In this document: piece by piece, positions 1 through 11,409 of the stretch
Layout: every line of letters starts with the position of its first letter
Numbering within the stretch: position 1 is the stretch's first letter
NCBI RefSeq assembly: GCF_019175385.1
Contig: NC_083341.1
Span: 23,196,203-23,260,202 of the forward strand
From: Lycium barbarum
Taxonomy: Eukaryota; Streptophyta; Magnoliopsida; Solanales; Solanaceae
Reading direction: 5' to 3'
Length of the DNA stretch: 64,000 nt
Translations under genes and position numbers: made by a program
Notes under the pieces: model-generated
The model's database searches: none
The model's input: the letters and a program-made list of their open reading frames with translations, nothing else
Told to the model about the DNA's origin: nothing

Positions 1-130
1 GCATCCTACGACTTTAGTAACCTTTTCACACCATATTCCCTGTGGGATTCGACCCCAACCTTGTTGGGTTACTATATTTGACAACGTCCGCGTTATACTA
101 TTAATAGGTGTAATTTGAGCGTATCAATCA
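1..130 (+). repeat. 3' end of an Athila-like gypsy LTR (remnant)
   Basis: The stretch contains a 'gtgggattcgaccccaacc' block followed by 'gttactatatttgacaacgt' and ends near 'gagcgtatca'. From memory this block sits near the 3' end of Athila-type and related plant gypsy LTRs. No coding sequence or primer site follows, so it is only a fragment, cut at the left by the window edge. Related sequence in reverse orientation is suspected at 39640-40759. Confidence 0.45.
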
Positions 131-423
131 TGCAACATTGCAGGACTCGGGGACTCATCTGTGATGGAAGATATGAGTGTGACTTCTGTGAGAAGACGTG
201 CGGAGAGTTCTCAAGGAGGGGCTGGTAAAGAAATGATATATGCTCTAGTGTGCTTAGTTGTAATTGGTCCCAATCAAAATGGGTTGAGGTAATATATGGG
301 TTGGGCTAACATTGGCCCAAAAGCTACTCGGGCTGAAATGAGCTAAAAATGGGTTGGGTTATGACCCACCCAATTTTGACACAATTTTTTTGTTTTAACT
401 GATTCCTTTCTACTAAAATTAAT
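131..423. other. Unclassified non-coding spacer
   Basis: No reading frame, terminal repeat or primer site is recognisable. It contains several GGGTTGGG/CCCAACCC-like words, including an imperfect inverted pair around 350-372. It lies between the LTR remnant on the left and the truncated 5' LTR of element A, and may be debris of another element. Confidence 0.4.
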
Positions 424-594
424 TAGTTGGTCACTGGTTTTGATATGGAAAATTACGGTCAGGAATTACGGACCGTAGTTCATGACCGTAATTGGAGAGG
501 TGTTTAACTGGGCATCTGTTTTAGGGCATTGTTAATTACGGTCCAGTTTTACGGACCGTAATTTGGTTCGTAAAAACCCAGCCCACACCAAAAC

Positions 595-603
595 CTATAA
601 ATA
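595..603 (+). promoter_or_regulatory. TATA box of element A 5' LTR
   Basis: CTATAAATA follows the palindrome cluster and is preserved at 23168-23176 in the 3' LTR. It is the likely core promoter that defines the U3/R boundary shortly downstream. Confidence 0.6.
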
Positions 604-1220
604 CCTAGTTTCAGTCCTAATTTTTATTTTTACAAGTCCCTAAACCCCAAAATGACCTGCTCTTCTCCTCCATCACTAAAAACAGTAAGGTAAGCTATCC
701 TAACCTATTCCAAGTGGATTAAATCATGTGTTCATCTAACCTAATTAGGAAATCATTGTTCTTAACCAAGGGTTTTCAAGAAAACCCATATTCAAGGTTT
801 GAGACAAAATTTTGGGATTCTTTTGAAAGTTTAGACTTTTATTGTGGATTTTGAAGCAGCTAAGGTATGTGAGGCTAACTATCTACGTTAGGGAATGTTT
901 ATGATTCTCGCTACGCCTCATTCTACATGTTTATCAGTGATTTGACTCAGAATACAGTTTAGCCCTAGTTTCTTGAATAGTTGTAGAACTGCTATCTTCT
1001 AGGGTTATAGTTTCATAATTCGTTCATGGTGATCACTGTGAATATCATGAACTCAATACGTAATCATTATAGACTTGTGTATTGACATCACATGAGTCTC
1101 AGTCAGTGTTTAATTAGTTATTTGCTTAAGTTCCATAATCAGAAACAGTTATCATGCTATCAGCTATAGCCAGTCTCAGTCTTGTAAATTGCTTAATGTT
1201 GAACACCTGTATCTGTATTT

Positions 1221-1320
1221 TTGGGCCTTAGGCCACAGTTTATGAATACTTATTACTTGGGCCTGAGGCCACTGTTTTTGTGCACATTATTTGGGCCCTA
1301 GGTGACAGTTATATTTACAG
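1221..1320 (+). repeat. Three short tandem units with GGGCCTnAGGCC palindromes
   Basis: Units start at 1221, 1257 and 1291 (periods 36 and 34) with TTGGGCC and an inverted GGCC. The same array with the same spacing is in the 3' LTR at 23796, 23832 and 23866, so it predates the element's insertion. Confidence 0.7.
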
Positions 1321-1908
1321 TTTTATAGGCGTTTCTTCATCCAGAACAGGGAGTACTTCAGATTCTTGCTTTCCTGTTTAGTTCAGTTTCAGTTTCAGTA
1401 CTTATATTTCTTCTTTCAGTTGCTTTACATACCAGTACAATTCAAATGTGCTGATGTCCCTTTTCATTGCTTGGAGGCTTGCATCTCACGATGCAGGTAA
1501 CGATATACAGGTTAACGATCCAGCTAGCTAAGACCAGCTCGTATCAGCTATTGGTGAGCCCCAGTTCCTCCGGGGTGTTATCCTGCTTTAGTCTTCCCAG
1601 CATTTAGACAGTTATCTTTAGAGGCTTCATATATATAGTCTAGTTAGTCAGATTTTAGCAGTCTTTTATGTTTTAGCCTTGTGGGCTATTTATTCAGATG
1701 TTCAGACTTAATCAGTATTTCCATATTTATATATATTTCAGTCATACCTTTTAGTAGATCAGCATATATTGGTTTTGTTTTCTTTATTATTATTATATGT
1801 TTTGATATACATGTTGATTCAGCTAACCTATGGGTTCGTTCGGTCACATGCAGTTAGGCACCGAGTGCCGTGTTACGCCTAGGCCATGGTTTGGGGTGTG
1901 ACAAAGCT

Positions 1909-1920
1909 TGGTATCAGAGA
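1909..1920 (+). other. Primer-binding site of element A (tRNA-iMet)
   Basis: TGGTATCAGAGA begins five bases after the LTR end. It matches the complement of the plant initiator tRNA-Met 3' end except for the last base (C expected). Confidence 0.85.
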
Positions 1921-2119
1921 ACTAGGTTCAAGTGTCTTAGGGAGTCTATGAAGCCGTGTCTAGTGGGGTCGCCTTTATATGTGTGAGGGCCCCACACATA
2001 TAAATAGTTGGCCACCAAGACATTCAGAATTTGTTTCATTTCTTTCATACTCTAGTTCGTGCAGTTAGAGCAGTACCTTTAGGAATTCTTCTAACTCGTG
2101 CGAATTACGCATTTCAGAA

Positions 2120-3300
2120 ATGGCTCCGAAAAGAAAGTACAACAAGAGGAATACAACTACTAGCTAGAGGGCGACTACAGATGATAACACTCAGGCTCAG
2201 GCAGCCGCCCCAGCTAATGCTGCAGCTACGCCTCCCAATGCTTCAGACGCAGATGTTAGGGGAGCTATTCAGCTGCTCACTCAGATTTTGGCAAACCAGG
2301 CCCAACGATAAGAAACGACTCCTAGCCCTGGTGCTAGTAATGGGTCAAACAGTTCTAGGATTCAAGAGTTTCTGCGGACAGTGTTCACAGGGTCAAAGAA
2401 GGATAAGGACCCGCATAATTTCATTGATGGACTCCAGAAAGTTTTTCGTGTGATGCATGCTACTGATACAGAGGCAGCAGAATTGGGAGCTTTCCAGCTG
2501 CAAGATGTGGCCCATATTTGGTATGAGACATGGGAACAATCTCCAAGGGAGGATGCACCTTCTGCTAATTGGGATAAATTTGCAGACACTTTTATTGAGC
2601 ACTTCATGCTAATCGTAGTCAGGGAACAAAGGCTACTGAGTTTGAGAATCTAAGGCAGAATGACATGACTGTTCAAGACTATTATCTCAAGTTCGTGTCA
2701 TTGTCCAAACATGCTCCTCACATGGTTCTTGATATGAGGGACGTGGTTAGAAGGTTTGTACTTGAGGTTAAACCTGAATTGCACAGGCATACCAATACAG
2801 CTGCTCAGAATAATAAGATGACTATTTCTAAGATACTGGCATTCGTGCAAGGTAACGAGACTAGGTTGAAGGAAGAAGAAGCCATGCAGAAGCAGAAAGA
2901 TAGAGAGTTCAACAAGAGGGCTAAGTCTGCTGATAATTTCAGTCAGGGAGGATCTCAAGAAGGTGGAAACCGTCAGTTCTTTAAGAATATGTCATCAGGA
3001 CCTGCTCCCTCTACAGCTAGTGCTCCATCTCAGAGGTCCAAGTTTAATCAAAAAAGCCGAAACTTCGGGACAGCAGGCTCACAGTCACAGTCCAGCACGA
3101 CCGACCGTGGTTTCCAACACCCTACTTGCAACACTTGTAGTATGAAGCACTCAGGAGTATGTCGTTCGGGCATGGATGGATGTTTTGGGTGTGGTCAGCC
3201 AGGTCACTTTCTGCGGGATTGTCCGTCAGTAAGACAGAATATCGGAGGTAACGGTAATGTAGCTCAGTCCACTAATTCAGCAACTCCCCGAAATTCCTAA
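2120..3300 (+). pseudogene. Element A gag, broken
   Basis: The capsid protein of a Ty3/gypsy (Tekay-like) element would form the virus-like particle and bind its RNA. The ATG at 2120 opens a frame stopped by TAG at 2165 and TAA at 2309; the frame carries on through a capsid region (DPHNFIDGL, WYETW) to about 2600. A frameshift near 2600-2620 then moves the rest into the frame that ends at 3300. The C-terminal half has a charged K/E/R region and a CCHC zinc knuckle (CFGCGQPGHFLRDC, 3181-3222). The stops and the shift make it a pseudogene. The architecture parallels the gag of B at 8116-9297. Confidence 0.88.
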
Positions 3301-3313
3301 GCCCAGCAGGGGA

Positions 3314-3979
3314 GTGGGGCAGCATTTTGCTGAAAATACGAGCGGTGGTCAGAACTGTCTGTATGCACTCTCTGGACGTCAGGATACAGAGGCCCGTGAA
3401 GATGTGGTCACAGGTATGCTAACAGTCTTCAACTTCGATGTTTTTGCTCTTATGGACCCAGGATCCACTCTATGTTATGTAACCCCTTATATTGCTAAGA
3501 AATTTGGGATAGAACCTGAGAAGTTGCATGAACCCTTTGAAGTAGCCACGCCAGTTGGGGAATCAGTTATAGCTAGACGTATCTATAGGGTTGTCCATTA
3601 TTAATCTACCACCACAGTACCATAGCAGACTTAATAGAATTAGAGATGGTAGACTTTGATGTAATCATAGGTATGGATTGGTTAGAGTCCTGTTATGCCT
3701 CAGTGGGTTGTAGGACAAAAATAGTAACCATTGATTTTCCTGATGAAATTATAGAATGGAGGGGTAATTCAGTAGCACCTAGGGGTAGATTTATTTCCTA
3801 TCTTAGAACCAGAAAGATGATCTCAAGGGGTATATTTACGACTTAGTTCGAGTCAGGGATACAGATGCCCAGACCCTGACTCTATAGTCAGTACAGTTGT
3901 CAGCGAATTTTCAAAAGTCTTTCTAGATGATCTACCTGAAGTTCCTCCCGATAGGGAAATTGATTTTGGAATTGATCTA
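3314..3979 (+). pseudogene. Element A protease and pre-RT linker, interrupted
   Basis: This is the aspartic protease that cleaves the gypsy polyprotein. The catalytic triplet is MDPGST, with Asp at 3455-3457, and the second lobe motif is VDFDVIIGMDWL near 3646-3690. A frameshift lies between 3604 and 3646, and a TAG follows RGIFTT at about 3844. Coding similarity continues to a PPDREIDFGIDL-like linker and stops at 3979, where LTR I is inserted. The matching continuation (LPGTKPLSIPPYRM) resumes at 16268, so the two pieces are halves of one pol gene. Confidence 0.85.
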
Positions 3980-5458
3980 TGTCACGACAACAACCGCAGA
4001 GTCGTGACGAGTGCCTGACCGCTAATGACCAAGCACCCCTACTCCAACACTCGTACCTGAACATTTCTGAACAACTGGGTGGCCCATGTGACTCATAACT
4101 AAATCATACTGTCTCATATTAGAACGACGTCAAGAATTACCAACCATCTGTGCATGTCTGCTGCATATGCTGTACAACGAAAGAATGGAAGCCGACAAGG
4201 CTACATCAAGTGTCTAATACATACAACTGTTTACAGACCTCTAAGGGAATAGAAAGCTATAGAAAGGACAGGATAGGGCCCCGCCATACCCATAATCATG
4301 CATATAAAAAATAGCATACCAAAATAGACCGTAGCTTCGGATCAAGTGGAGCGCACTGAATGTAGCTGAGCAGAGGCCCTACTGAGCTAGACCGTCCATC
4401 TGTCTACCTATACCTGCGGGCATGAACGTAGCCCCCCGAACAACAGGGGAGTCAGTACGGATAATGTACCAAGTATGTAAGGCATAAGAGTAACATATAC
4501 ATAGTAATCACGAAGGAAATTTAAAAATCATAAGCTACACTGACTGTCTGAATGCACCTGTATGATTGAATATCTGAACATATTTGTATGACTCTGTTTA
4601 ACTGAAAATGCCTCTAAGGGCGTATAATATGCATAGGTCATAATATAACTATAGGGTCGAGGAACGTACGACCCGATCCATATCCTATATAATAGTGCCG
4701 AGGAACGTACGACCCGATCCATATATCATATAATAGTGCCGAGGAATGGACGACCCGATCCATATATCATATAATAAAGCCGAGGAACGTACGGCCCGAT
4801 CCATATATCATCATCACTGTGTACTAGCTGATTAGGTAGTGCTGCGTATATAACGGCTCTCCCCTTTCCCATACCCCATCTATCTATAATAAACGCGTAT
4901 ATAACGCCTTCTGATCACGGGTCAACGGGCATATATATAAATGAATGCAATGCATAAGTATAAACTATCATTATCAACATACGAAATCTCAGGGCCCATA
5001 AACAGAAGGAACAATCATAACCAGGGGTATAGGATCATCAAAGACTGAGGTACTCCTAACCCTTCTAAGAATAGAGTAATATGGAAGCTCGTTTACTCGT
5101 TTGTTCGTTCACATCATAAGATCAGGCCAAAATGAAAGAAAGGACAGCCTTAACATACCTTGAAGCGTATCTATACGTCCAACTTCTACCTCTTGACCTT
5201 GTAAGGCTACAATCAAGACAACATAAGTCATCATTAGACCCTCTATAGCACTTACTAACCATTTCACGTGGAAAAGGAACTTAACGAATTCCGGACAACA
5301 TTTCCTTCAAAATTCAATAATCCCTCAATTTCCAATTCAACCCAAACATCAATAACAACACTAGCAACAACAACATCAATTCCTACATATAAAATTATGA
5401 TCAATTCTTCTCCAAGTTCTCTCCCAAAATAGCCCCTAGTCTCATCTTAATCCTTGTT
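3980..5458 (-). repeat. LTR I, reverse orientation, first part (solo LTR inserted in A)
   Basis: It starts with TGTCACGAC, the reverse of an LTR end ...GTCGTGACA, and holds no coding sequence. It contains a four-copy 41-bp tandem array (4658-4821). It breaks off at 5458 where B is inserted and continues after 15580. With no internal domains on either side, I read it as a solo LTR of about 2.2 kb. The preceding five bases, ATCTA (3975-3979), are close to ATTTA at 16263-16267, a possible decayed target duplication. Confidence 0.7.
4658..4821. repeat. 41-bp tandem repeat, four units, inside LTR I
   Basis: Units start at 4658, 4699, 4740 and 4781, each beginning CGAGGAACGTACGACCCGAT with minor changes, and separated by AT-rich sequence (ATATATCATATAATA). 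Spacing is exactly 41 bp each time. Confidence 0.85.
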
Positions 5459-7905
5459 TGTTACACCTCGGAAAAATTTTCCGTTGGTACGTAAGTGAAC
5501 GAACTAGTGATAAGTATGAGTGCATGAGGTCCATGAGCAAGAAACGATGTTTGATGACCTTAGGCGAGATTTCGAAGGTATCCGATGTGAGATGAGAAAA
5601 TTGGCTAAGTTAAGATGAGATATAAGGTGAGCAATGCATGTGCATGTACGTGGGTGATTAAAATGAGAAGTCTAAGAGATATGAAAAGTTACAGATTTTA
5701 AATCTGCCCAGTGGTCGTAACGTGCAAAATACGGACCGTAAATTGGTATACGGTCCGTAAAATGGCAGTCGTAAATTACCATGCAAGACTTCGACTTTCT
5801 ACCCAGTTGAGAAATGGTAAAATACGACCAGGAGGACGGACCGTAAAGTGATTTACGACCCGTAAACCATGGTCGTAAATTACCATGCATGCAACCAAAG
5901 TTTCTGGTTCTGGAAATGGTTAAAGACGACCACGAGGGACGGTCCGTAAAGTGGAATACGGACCGTAAACCTCCATGGACGACCACTGTTCACCCAGCAC
6001 AGATTTTTCGCAATTCATTAAATAAGGGAACCAACACTTATTTTATTTCATTACAACATTACACCACTTCTCTCTAAAACCTCTCTCTACATTTATTATA
6101 CAAGTTTTCAAGGATATTTAAGGATCAACAACATAAAACAAGGTGAATCAAGAGTAAGAACATCATCAAAGATCATCTAGGTCAAGAAATCCAAATGGAG
6201 AAAAACTAGGGTTTTGCTCAAGGTGGAGTATTATTAATCAAAGCTTGTTCCTACAACTTCTAAGGTAAGCTTCATGATTTTTACATGATGTTTAAGGTAT
6301 TGAAGAGTTGAAATACATGGATTGTAGAAAATATGGTCAAGTAGGTCATGAATGATGAATAGTGACATTTTGAGGAATAATTTGAATTGAATCATGAATG
6401 TTGTCGTGTTGTGATATGAATGCATTATAAATGGTACTAAGATCATGAACCAGACACTTTAGACGAATGGACGAAGTTGGATGTTATGACCATGAATATG
6501 GGTGAATTAGAGGCAAATTAAGGAATATAGATAATGTGAATGACTAATGGCCATCGTTATGATATTAATGAAGGTATAGACGCTAGCATTGGAAGGAAGC
6601 GTGCAAGTGTAGAATAGTCCGACGGAAAGGTATGTAAGGATAACCCTTCTTTCATAAGGCATGGTTCCTTGGCCAAACTCTTAAATCCTCTATATGAGTA
6701 TGTTGTATTCAAACGATTGACACTCCGAGCTCATAAGCTCACGATCCTCGATATGTGCTACGATTGTACTACGCACCCTATATGACGAGTAAGCATAAGA
6801 TATAGATGTAGCGAAAATGATGATGATAGTGATGACGATGATAATAATAATGATGCTAAAGGTGCCTACGGGCTATTATACTTACATGTGCCCATGAAGG
6901 GCTATAATGACACCCCGAGCTTATAACGTCGGGTAGGATATATGTATATGAATATGTATAAAGTATGTATACGATTACGAAACGCGCGCACACCTCTGCA
7001 GATGGTACGGATAATCCTGAAGCCTTGGTAGGGCCAGGTATGAGTAACCTTGAGCCTTGGTTGGCCAAGTATGTATGAAACACCGATCCTACGAGGTCGG
7101 GTATGCTATGTAAATGCCATGTATATGAAATGACTATGTATATAATATGAATATGAATGTGATAAGACTATGTATAAGAATACGAATAAAGACATGTATA
7201 CGAATATGAGCACAAGTATGGTACGAGTACTATTATGGAATACGGATGATGACGTAGGTGTACAAATACGTATGAAAAATGGAAAGTCCTACGAAAGGCA
7301 GGTAAGCGCTATGACGATGATATTATTGTCTCCCCCCTCCTATGCTATTTCATATGTTGTTCATGATGCTTATTTATTGATGTTGCTCATGCTTTACATA
7401 CTCAGTACATTCTTCGTACTGACGTCCTTTTGTTTGTGGACGCTGCGTCATGCCCGCAGGTGCACAGGGAGACAGACTTGATCCATAGCTGCCTATTCGG
7501 AGATTACATAGAGAGCTCCATTTCCTTCGGAGCCATATCTTTTGGGTACTCATTCTTTTGTGTATATAATTATGGGTATAGCGGGGTCCTGTCCCGCTAA
7601 TGTGATATGTTATACTCTTAGAGGCTCGTAGACATGTGTGTGTGTGTGGGTAGATGTGTTTGTCCTTGTCGGCCTATGTTTTGTATATCTTTTTGTCGGC
7701 CACATTGGCCCATGTACATTGATGTGGCATAGATGCCTATGATGATATAAATGTGCTGTTGTCCAAATGGGACTAGTTGACGAATGAATGGAAATGCATG
7801 TATAATTATGTGGCTCACTTAGATGCAAGCATAAGAGTAAGCTAAGAGGGTACCCGGGTGGGCTAGCACCGGGTGCTCGTCGCGGCCCCGAGTCGGGTCG
7901 TGACA
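5459..7905 (+). repeat. Element B 5' LTR
   Basis: It runs from TGTTACACC to GTGACA, 2447 bp, and pairs without indels with 13129-15575. At 5715-5975 it has a dense cluster of ACGG(A/T)CCGTA palindromes. Downstream come pyrimidine-rich sequence and a long AT-rich section with degenerate TATGAA/TACGAA hexamers and a short TG run near 7634-7648. The LTR holds U3, R and U5; the promoter is probably just after the palindrome cluster. Confidence 0.96.
5715..5975. promoter_or_regulatory. Palindrome cluster in B U3 (TACGGNCCGTA type)
   Basis: Perfect or near-perfect 11-bp palindromes occur at 5730-5740 and 5749-5759, near 5835 and 5855, and at about 5938 and 5957, with half sites GGTCGTAA between. 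The cluster lies just upstream of the likely transcription start and is kept in the 3' LTR. An enhancer or factor-binding role is inference. Confidence 0.6.
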
Positions 7906-7909
7906 AAAG

Positions 7910-7921
7910 TGGTATCAGAGC
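7910..7921 (+). other. Primer-binding site of element B (tRNA-iMet)
   Basis: TGGTATCAGAGC starts four bases after the LTR end and fully matches the complement of the initiator tRNA-Met 3' end, the usual minus-strand primer of plant gypsy elements. Confidence 0.95.
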
Positions 7922-8115
7922 AGTTCAGTCCTAGGGTGTGTCTACGAGCCGTGTCTAGTAGAGTCTTGGTTATGAGTGTGTTGCGCGCCACACTTATAAA
8001 CAACAAGCTGTAGACATTTTAAGAATAAATGACCTTCTTTCTTCATAAGAATCGTGCGATAGATCTATGATGTAGGATTTTCTTGCTCCTAAATCGTGTG
8101 TTGTGTATTTCAGAG
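7922..8115 (+). other. Element B untranslated leader
   Basis: This short non-coding leader lies between the primer site and the gag ATG at 8116. The same arrangement, with related wording (GTGTCTAGT near the start), is found in A at 1921-2119. No splice or packaging signal can be proven by eye. Confidence 0.6.
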
Positions 8116-9297
8116 ATGCCTAAAAAGGGAAAGAATACGGCAGCCCAAAAGGGCAAGACGGTGGCAGAGAAGCGGGCTAAGAAAGCACCGCCACCGGTAG
8201 TAGGGGAAAGGGAGTCCCAGGGTGCGGCTCAATCTCAGTCCTCCCAGACAGTGCCCGTCTCTGAGGAGCGTGAGGGAGACTCAGCCTCAGCTCCAGCACC
8301 TCCAGCTCCTCCACCAAATGCTTCGGGCCAAGATGTAAAAGAGGTCATTACTTTATTGACTCAATTGGTTGCGGCCCAGGCTCAGAGGCACAGTTCAGGG
8401 TATGGTGATAGGGCTGTTAGTGCAAGAGCCCGTGATTTCATTACTTTGAACCCTCCGGAATTCTTTGGGTCAAAGCGGTAGGAGGATCCTTAGGATTTCA
8501 TCGATGGTATGCTAAGGACGCTCCGATTGATACATGCTTCAGACACCGAGTCGGTAGAGCTAGCGTCATATAGATTGAGAGATGTCTCGATCCAGTGGTA
8601 TACAGTAAGGATGGCTTCACAGGGAGCCAATGCACCTCCCCTGGTATGGCAAGAGTTTGTAGATGCTTTTCTCCGTCATTATATGCCCCCAGAAGTTCGG
8701 CGAGCTAGGGCCGATAAATTCTTAAATTTGAGGCAAGGAAGTATGAGTGCCCTAGAGTATAGCCTCCGTTTTAACTCCTTGGCCAGGTATGCTTCGGCCA
8801 TGGTAGCAGCTATGGGCGACAGGGTACACCGATTTGTAAAGGGCCTAGGGCCCCATCTGATGGACAAATGCTTGACTGCGTCCCTTCAGGACGGTATGGA
8901 TATTGCACGCATTCAGGCACATGCTCGGAACTTAGAAGAAAGCCTACAGCAGCGGAGAAGTGAACGTGAACATGATAGGGGACATTGCAAGAGGGCCAGA
9001 TCTTCGGGCCCAATAAGTGAGTCCAGAGGTGGACACAGGCAACAGTTCCCTAGACATTCGGGCTATTCTATGACCAATGCAGCTCCACGGTTTTCAGGCC
9101 AGAGCCTTGATAGATCTACTCATCCCAGGCTGAGTCAGAGTTATTCGGGGTCCCAGTTTAGAGGTGATTCAGGCCAGTCAAGGCCACCTATACCACGATG
9201 TTCCCAGTGTTGGAAGTCGCATTGGGGTTAATGCCGATTGGGTTCAGACGTTTGCTATTCATGTGGTTGACCAGGCCATATTATGCGTGATTGCCCC
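8116..9297 (+). pseudogene. Element B gag (capsid, zinc knuckle) with four in-frame stops
   Basis: The gag part of the polyprotein starts at ATG 8116 (MPKKGKNTAAQKGK, very basic) and passes an Ala/Pro-rich segment. The capsid domain follows (DFITLNPPEFFG; later RADKFLNLRQGSMSALEYS and RFVKGLGP), then a basic, Gln/Ser-rich tail. It ends in two Cys-His clusters, one like CSQCWKSHWG and a CCHC knuckle ending HIMRDCP. Stops are TAG 8479, TAG 8491, TAA 9229 and TGA 9268, all in the same phase as the flanking coding sequence. Each is one C-to-T change from CAG, CAG, CAA and CGA. There is no frameshift. The last two stops fall inside the zinc region, so only truncated capsid could be made. Confidence 0.92.
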
Positions 9298-11385
9298 TCA
9301 GTACATGGTAGAGGTAGGACCCAACCATCAGGGTCGGTAGCCGGATCTTCAGCATCTGTGCGCCCTACGGGGCCAGGTTCACATGCTCCAGTCGGCCATG
9401 GTAGAGGTAGAGGCAGAGCTCCCAGTACTAGCGGTCCTCAGCACCGTATTTATGCCTTGGCTGGACGCCAAGATCTAGAGTCTTCTCCTGACGTGGTTAC
9501 AGGTATATTATCGGTATTATCTCATGATGTATATGCTTTGATTGATCCGGGCTCCACGTTATCATATGTTACTCCTTATATTGCGGGTCAATTTATAGTT
9601 GAGCCGGAGTCGATCAAACCTTTTGAGGTATCCACACTCGTGGGTGAATCGGTAATAGCTAGCCGAGTATATAGGGATTGTATAGTCACGATTTGCGACC
9701 GTCGTACCATGATTGATTTGCATGAGCTAGAAATGGTAGATTTTGATGTTATTATGGGCATGGATTGGTTGGCTTCTTGTTATGCCAATGTTGATTGCCG
9801 AATGAAGATGGTTCGTTTCCAGTTTCCGGGAGAACCAGCCTTAGAATGGAAAGGGAATGCGGCATCACCAAAAGGTAGATTTATTTCTTATCTAAAGGCA
9901 AGGAAGATGATCACGAAAGGATGTATTTATTATCTAGTGCGAGCTCAAGATGTAGAAGCTGAATCGCCGACCCTTCAGTCAGTTCCCGTAGTGAACGAAT
10001 TTCCGGATGTGTTCCCGGAAAAGCTTCCAGGCCTTCCTCCCGAACGGGGGATTGATTTTACCATTGATGTGTTGCCAGGCACCACACCTATATCTATTCC
10101 TCCATATAGAATGGCACCCGCAGAATTGAAAGAGTTGAAGGAGCAATTGAAGGACTTGCTTGATAAAGGCTCCATTAGGCCTAGTTCATCCCCGTGGGGA
10201 GCGCCCGTATTGTTCGTCCGAAAGAAAGATGGTTCCCTGAGAATGTGCATTGATTATAGGCAATTGAATAAAGTAACGATTAAGAATAAATATCCTCTCC
10301 TAAGGATTGATGACTTGTTTGATCAATTGCAAGGCGCCAAATGGTTTTCAAAGATTGATTTGAGGTCCGGGTATCATCAAGTGAGGGTTAGGGAGAAAGA
10401 TATCCCTAAGACAGCCTTCAGAATGAGATATGGTCATTTTGAATTTCGGGTTATGTCATTTGGGCTAACTAATGCGCCAGCGGTATTTATGGATTCGATG
10501 AATAATGTGTTCCGGTCCTTTCTGGACTTATTTGTAATCGTATTCATTGATGATATTTTGGTATATTCTAGATCCGAAGCAGAACATGCGGATCATTTGC
10601 GTATTGTCCTTGGAGTTCTTCGAACTCGAGAATTGTTTGCAAAGTTTTCCAAATGTGAGTTCTGGTTGAACTCAGTGGCATTTTTAGGGCATATTGTGGC
10701 AGTCGATGGTATTCGAGTGGATAGTCAAAAGATTGAGGCTGTGAAAACTTGGCCAAGACCCACAACTCCTACAGAGGTTCGTAGCTTTCTGGGCTTAGCA
10801 GGTTATTACAGGAGATTCGTTGAAGGTTTTTCCTCTATTTCTGCACCACTCACAAAGTTGACACAGAAATCAGCCAAGTTTCAATGGACAGATGCTTGCG
10901 AACGTAGTTTCCAAGAGTTAAAGGGTCGATTGACTTCTTCCCCAGTTCTGACACTTCCAGAGGGATTGGAAGGATACGTTGTGTATTGCAACGCTTCAGG
11001 TGTTGGGCTAGGATGTGTGTTGATGCAACATGGCAAGGTGATTACGTATGCTTCAAGGCAATTGCGGAAACATGAGCAGAATTATCCTACCGATGACTTA
11101 GAATTGGCCGCGGTGGTCTATGCATTAAAGATATGGAGAAATTACTTATATGGTGTCCACGTGGATATTTACACAGATCATAAGAGTCTTCAATACATCT
11201 TCAAGCAGAAAGAGTTGAATTTGCGGCAACGACGATGGCTAGAGTTGCTAAAAGACTATGATGTTGAGATCCTGTACCACCCCAGAAAGGCAAATGTGGT
11301 GGCTGATGCTCTTAGCCGTAGGTCGATGGGAAGTCTAAGTGATGTACGACCAGAAAAGAAAGGGATGGCCCGTGAGCTTCAATAG
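9283..11385 (+). pseudogene. Element B protease, reverse transcriptase and RNase H
   Basis: The 700-codon open stretch continues gag in the same phase. The protease has IDPGST with Asp at 9544-9546 and a second-lobe [12 protein letters not shown]. The reverse transcriptase runs from [10 protein letters not shown] (about 10090) through CIDYRQLNK and [10 protein letters not shown] to the catalytic FIDD at 10543-10554 and [12 protein letters not shown]. The Ty3-type RNase H follows, but its first acidic residue is Asn (VYCNAS, AAC at 10990-10992) where relatives have Asp, as A does at the matching site. That is a G-to-A change expected to abolish RNase H activity. The stretch ends at TAG 11383-11385, where Gln is expected (ELQ-Q-LASLG), again a C-to-T change. 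Confidence 0.95.
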
Positions 11386-11409
11386 TTAGCTAGCCTAGGA
11401 GTCCGAGTA

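Larger units (their letters stand above)
424..1903 (+). repeat. Element A 5' LTR, 5'-truncated
   Basis: This stretch is closely similar to 23067-24470, the 3' LTR of the same element, and ends in GTGACA directly before a tRNA-Met primer site. The first roughly 170 bp present in the 3' copy (from TGTAACACC) are absent, so the LTR has lost its left end. Relative to the 3' copy it carries about 60 extra bases near 500-550. Visible elements are palindromes TACGGACCGTA at 467-477 and 550-560, a TATA box at 595-603, and three copies of a GGGCC-rich unit at 1221-1320. Confidence 0.88.

Noticed and set aside
5672..5986. A 104-codon reverse-strand open frame, almost identical at 13342-13656
   Set aside because: It lies in both LTRs of B, over the palindrome cluster. 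Its conservation is explained by LTR identity, and it resembles no known protein.
6820..6860. A GATGATGATAGTGATGACGATGATAATAATAATGATG-like trinucleotide field as a regulatory array
   Set aside because: Simple GAT/AAT repeat in LTR B, also at 14488-14528; no further support for a function.
7170..7481. A 103-codon forward frame in B's 5' LTR with a hydrophobic stretch, repeated at 14840-15151
   Set aside because: Same frame in both LTRs only because the LTRs are copies; the N-terminal part is a degenerate hexamer repeat and no start context or homology supports a gene.
7610..7906. A 98-codon reverse frame reaching the LTR end, repeated at 15280-15576
   Set aside because: Low-complexity His/Thr/Pro sequence from a TG-rich tract; a shadow of LTR sequence.
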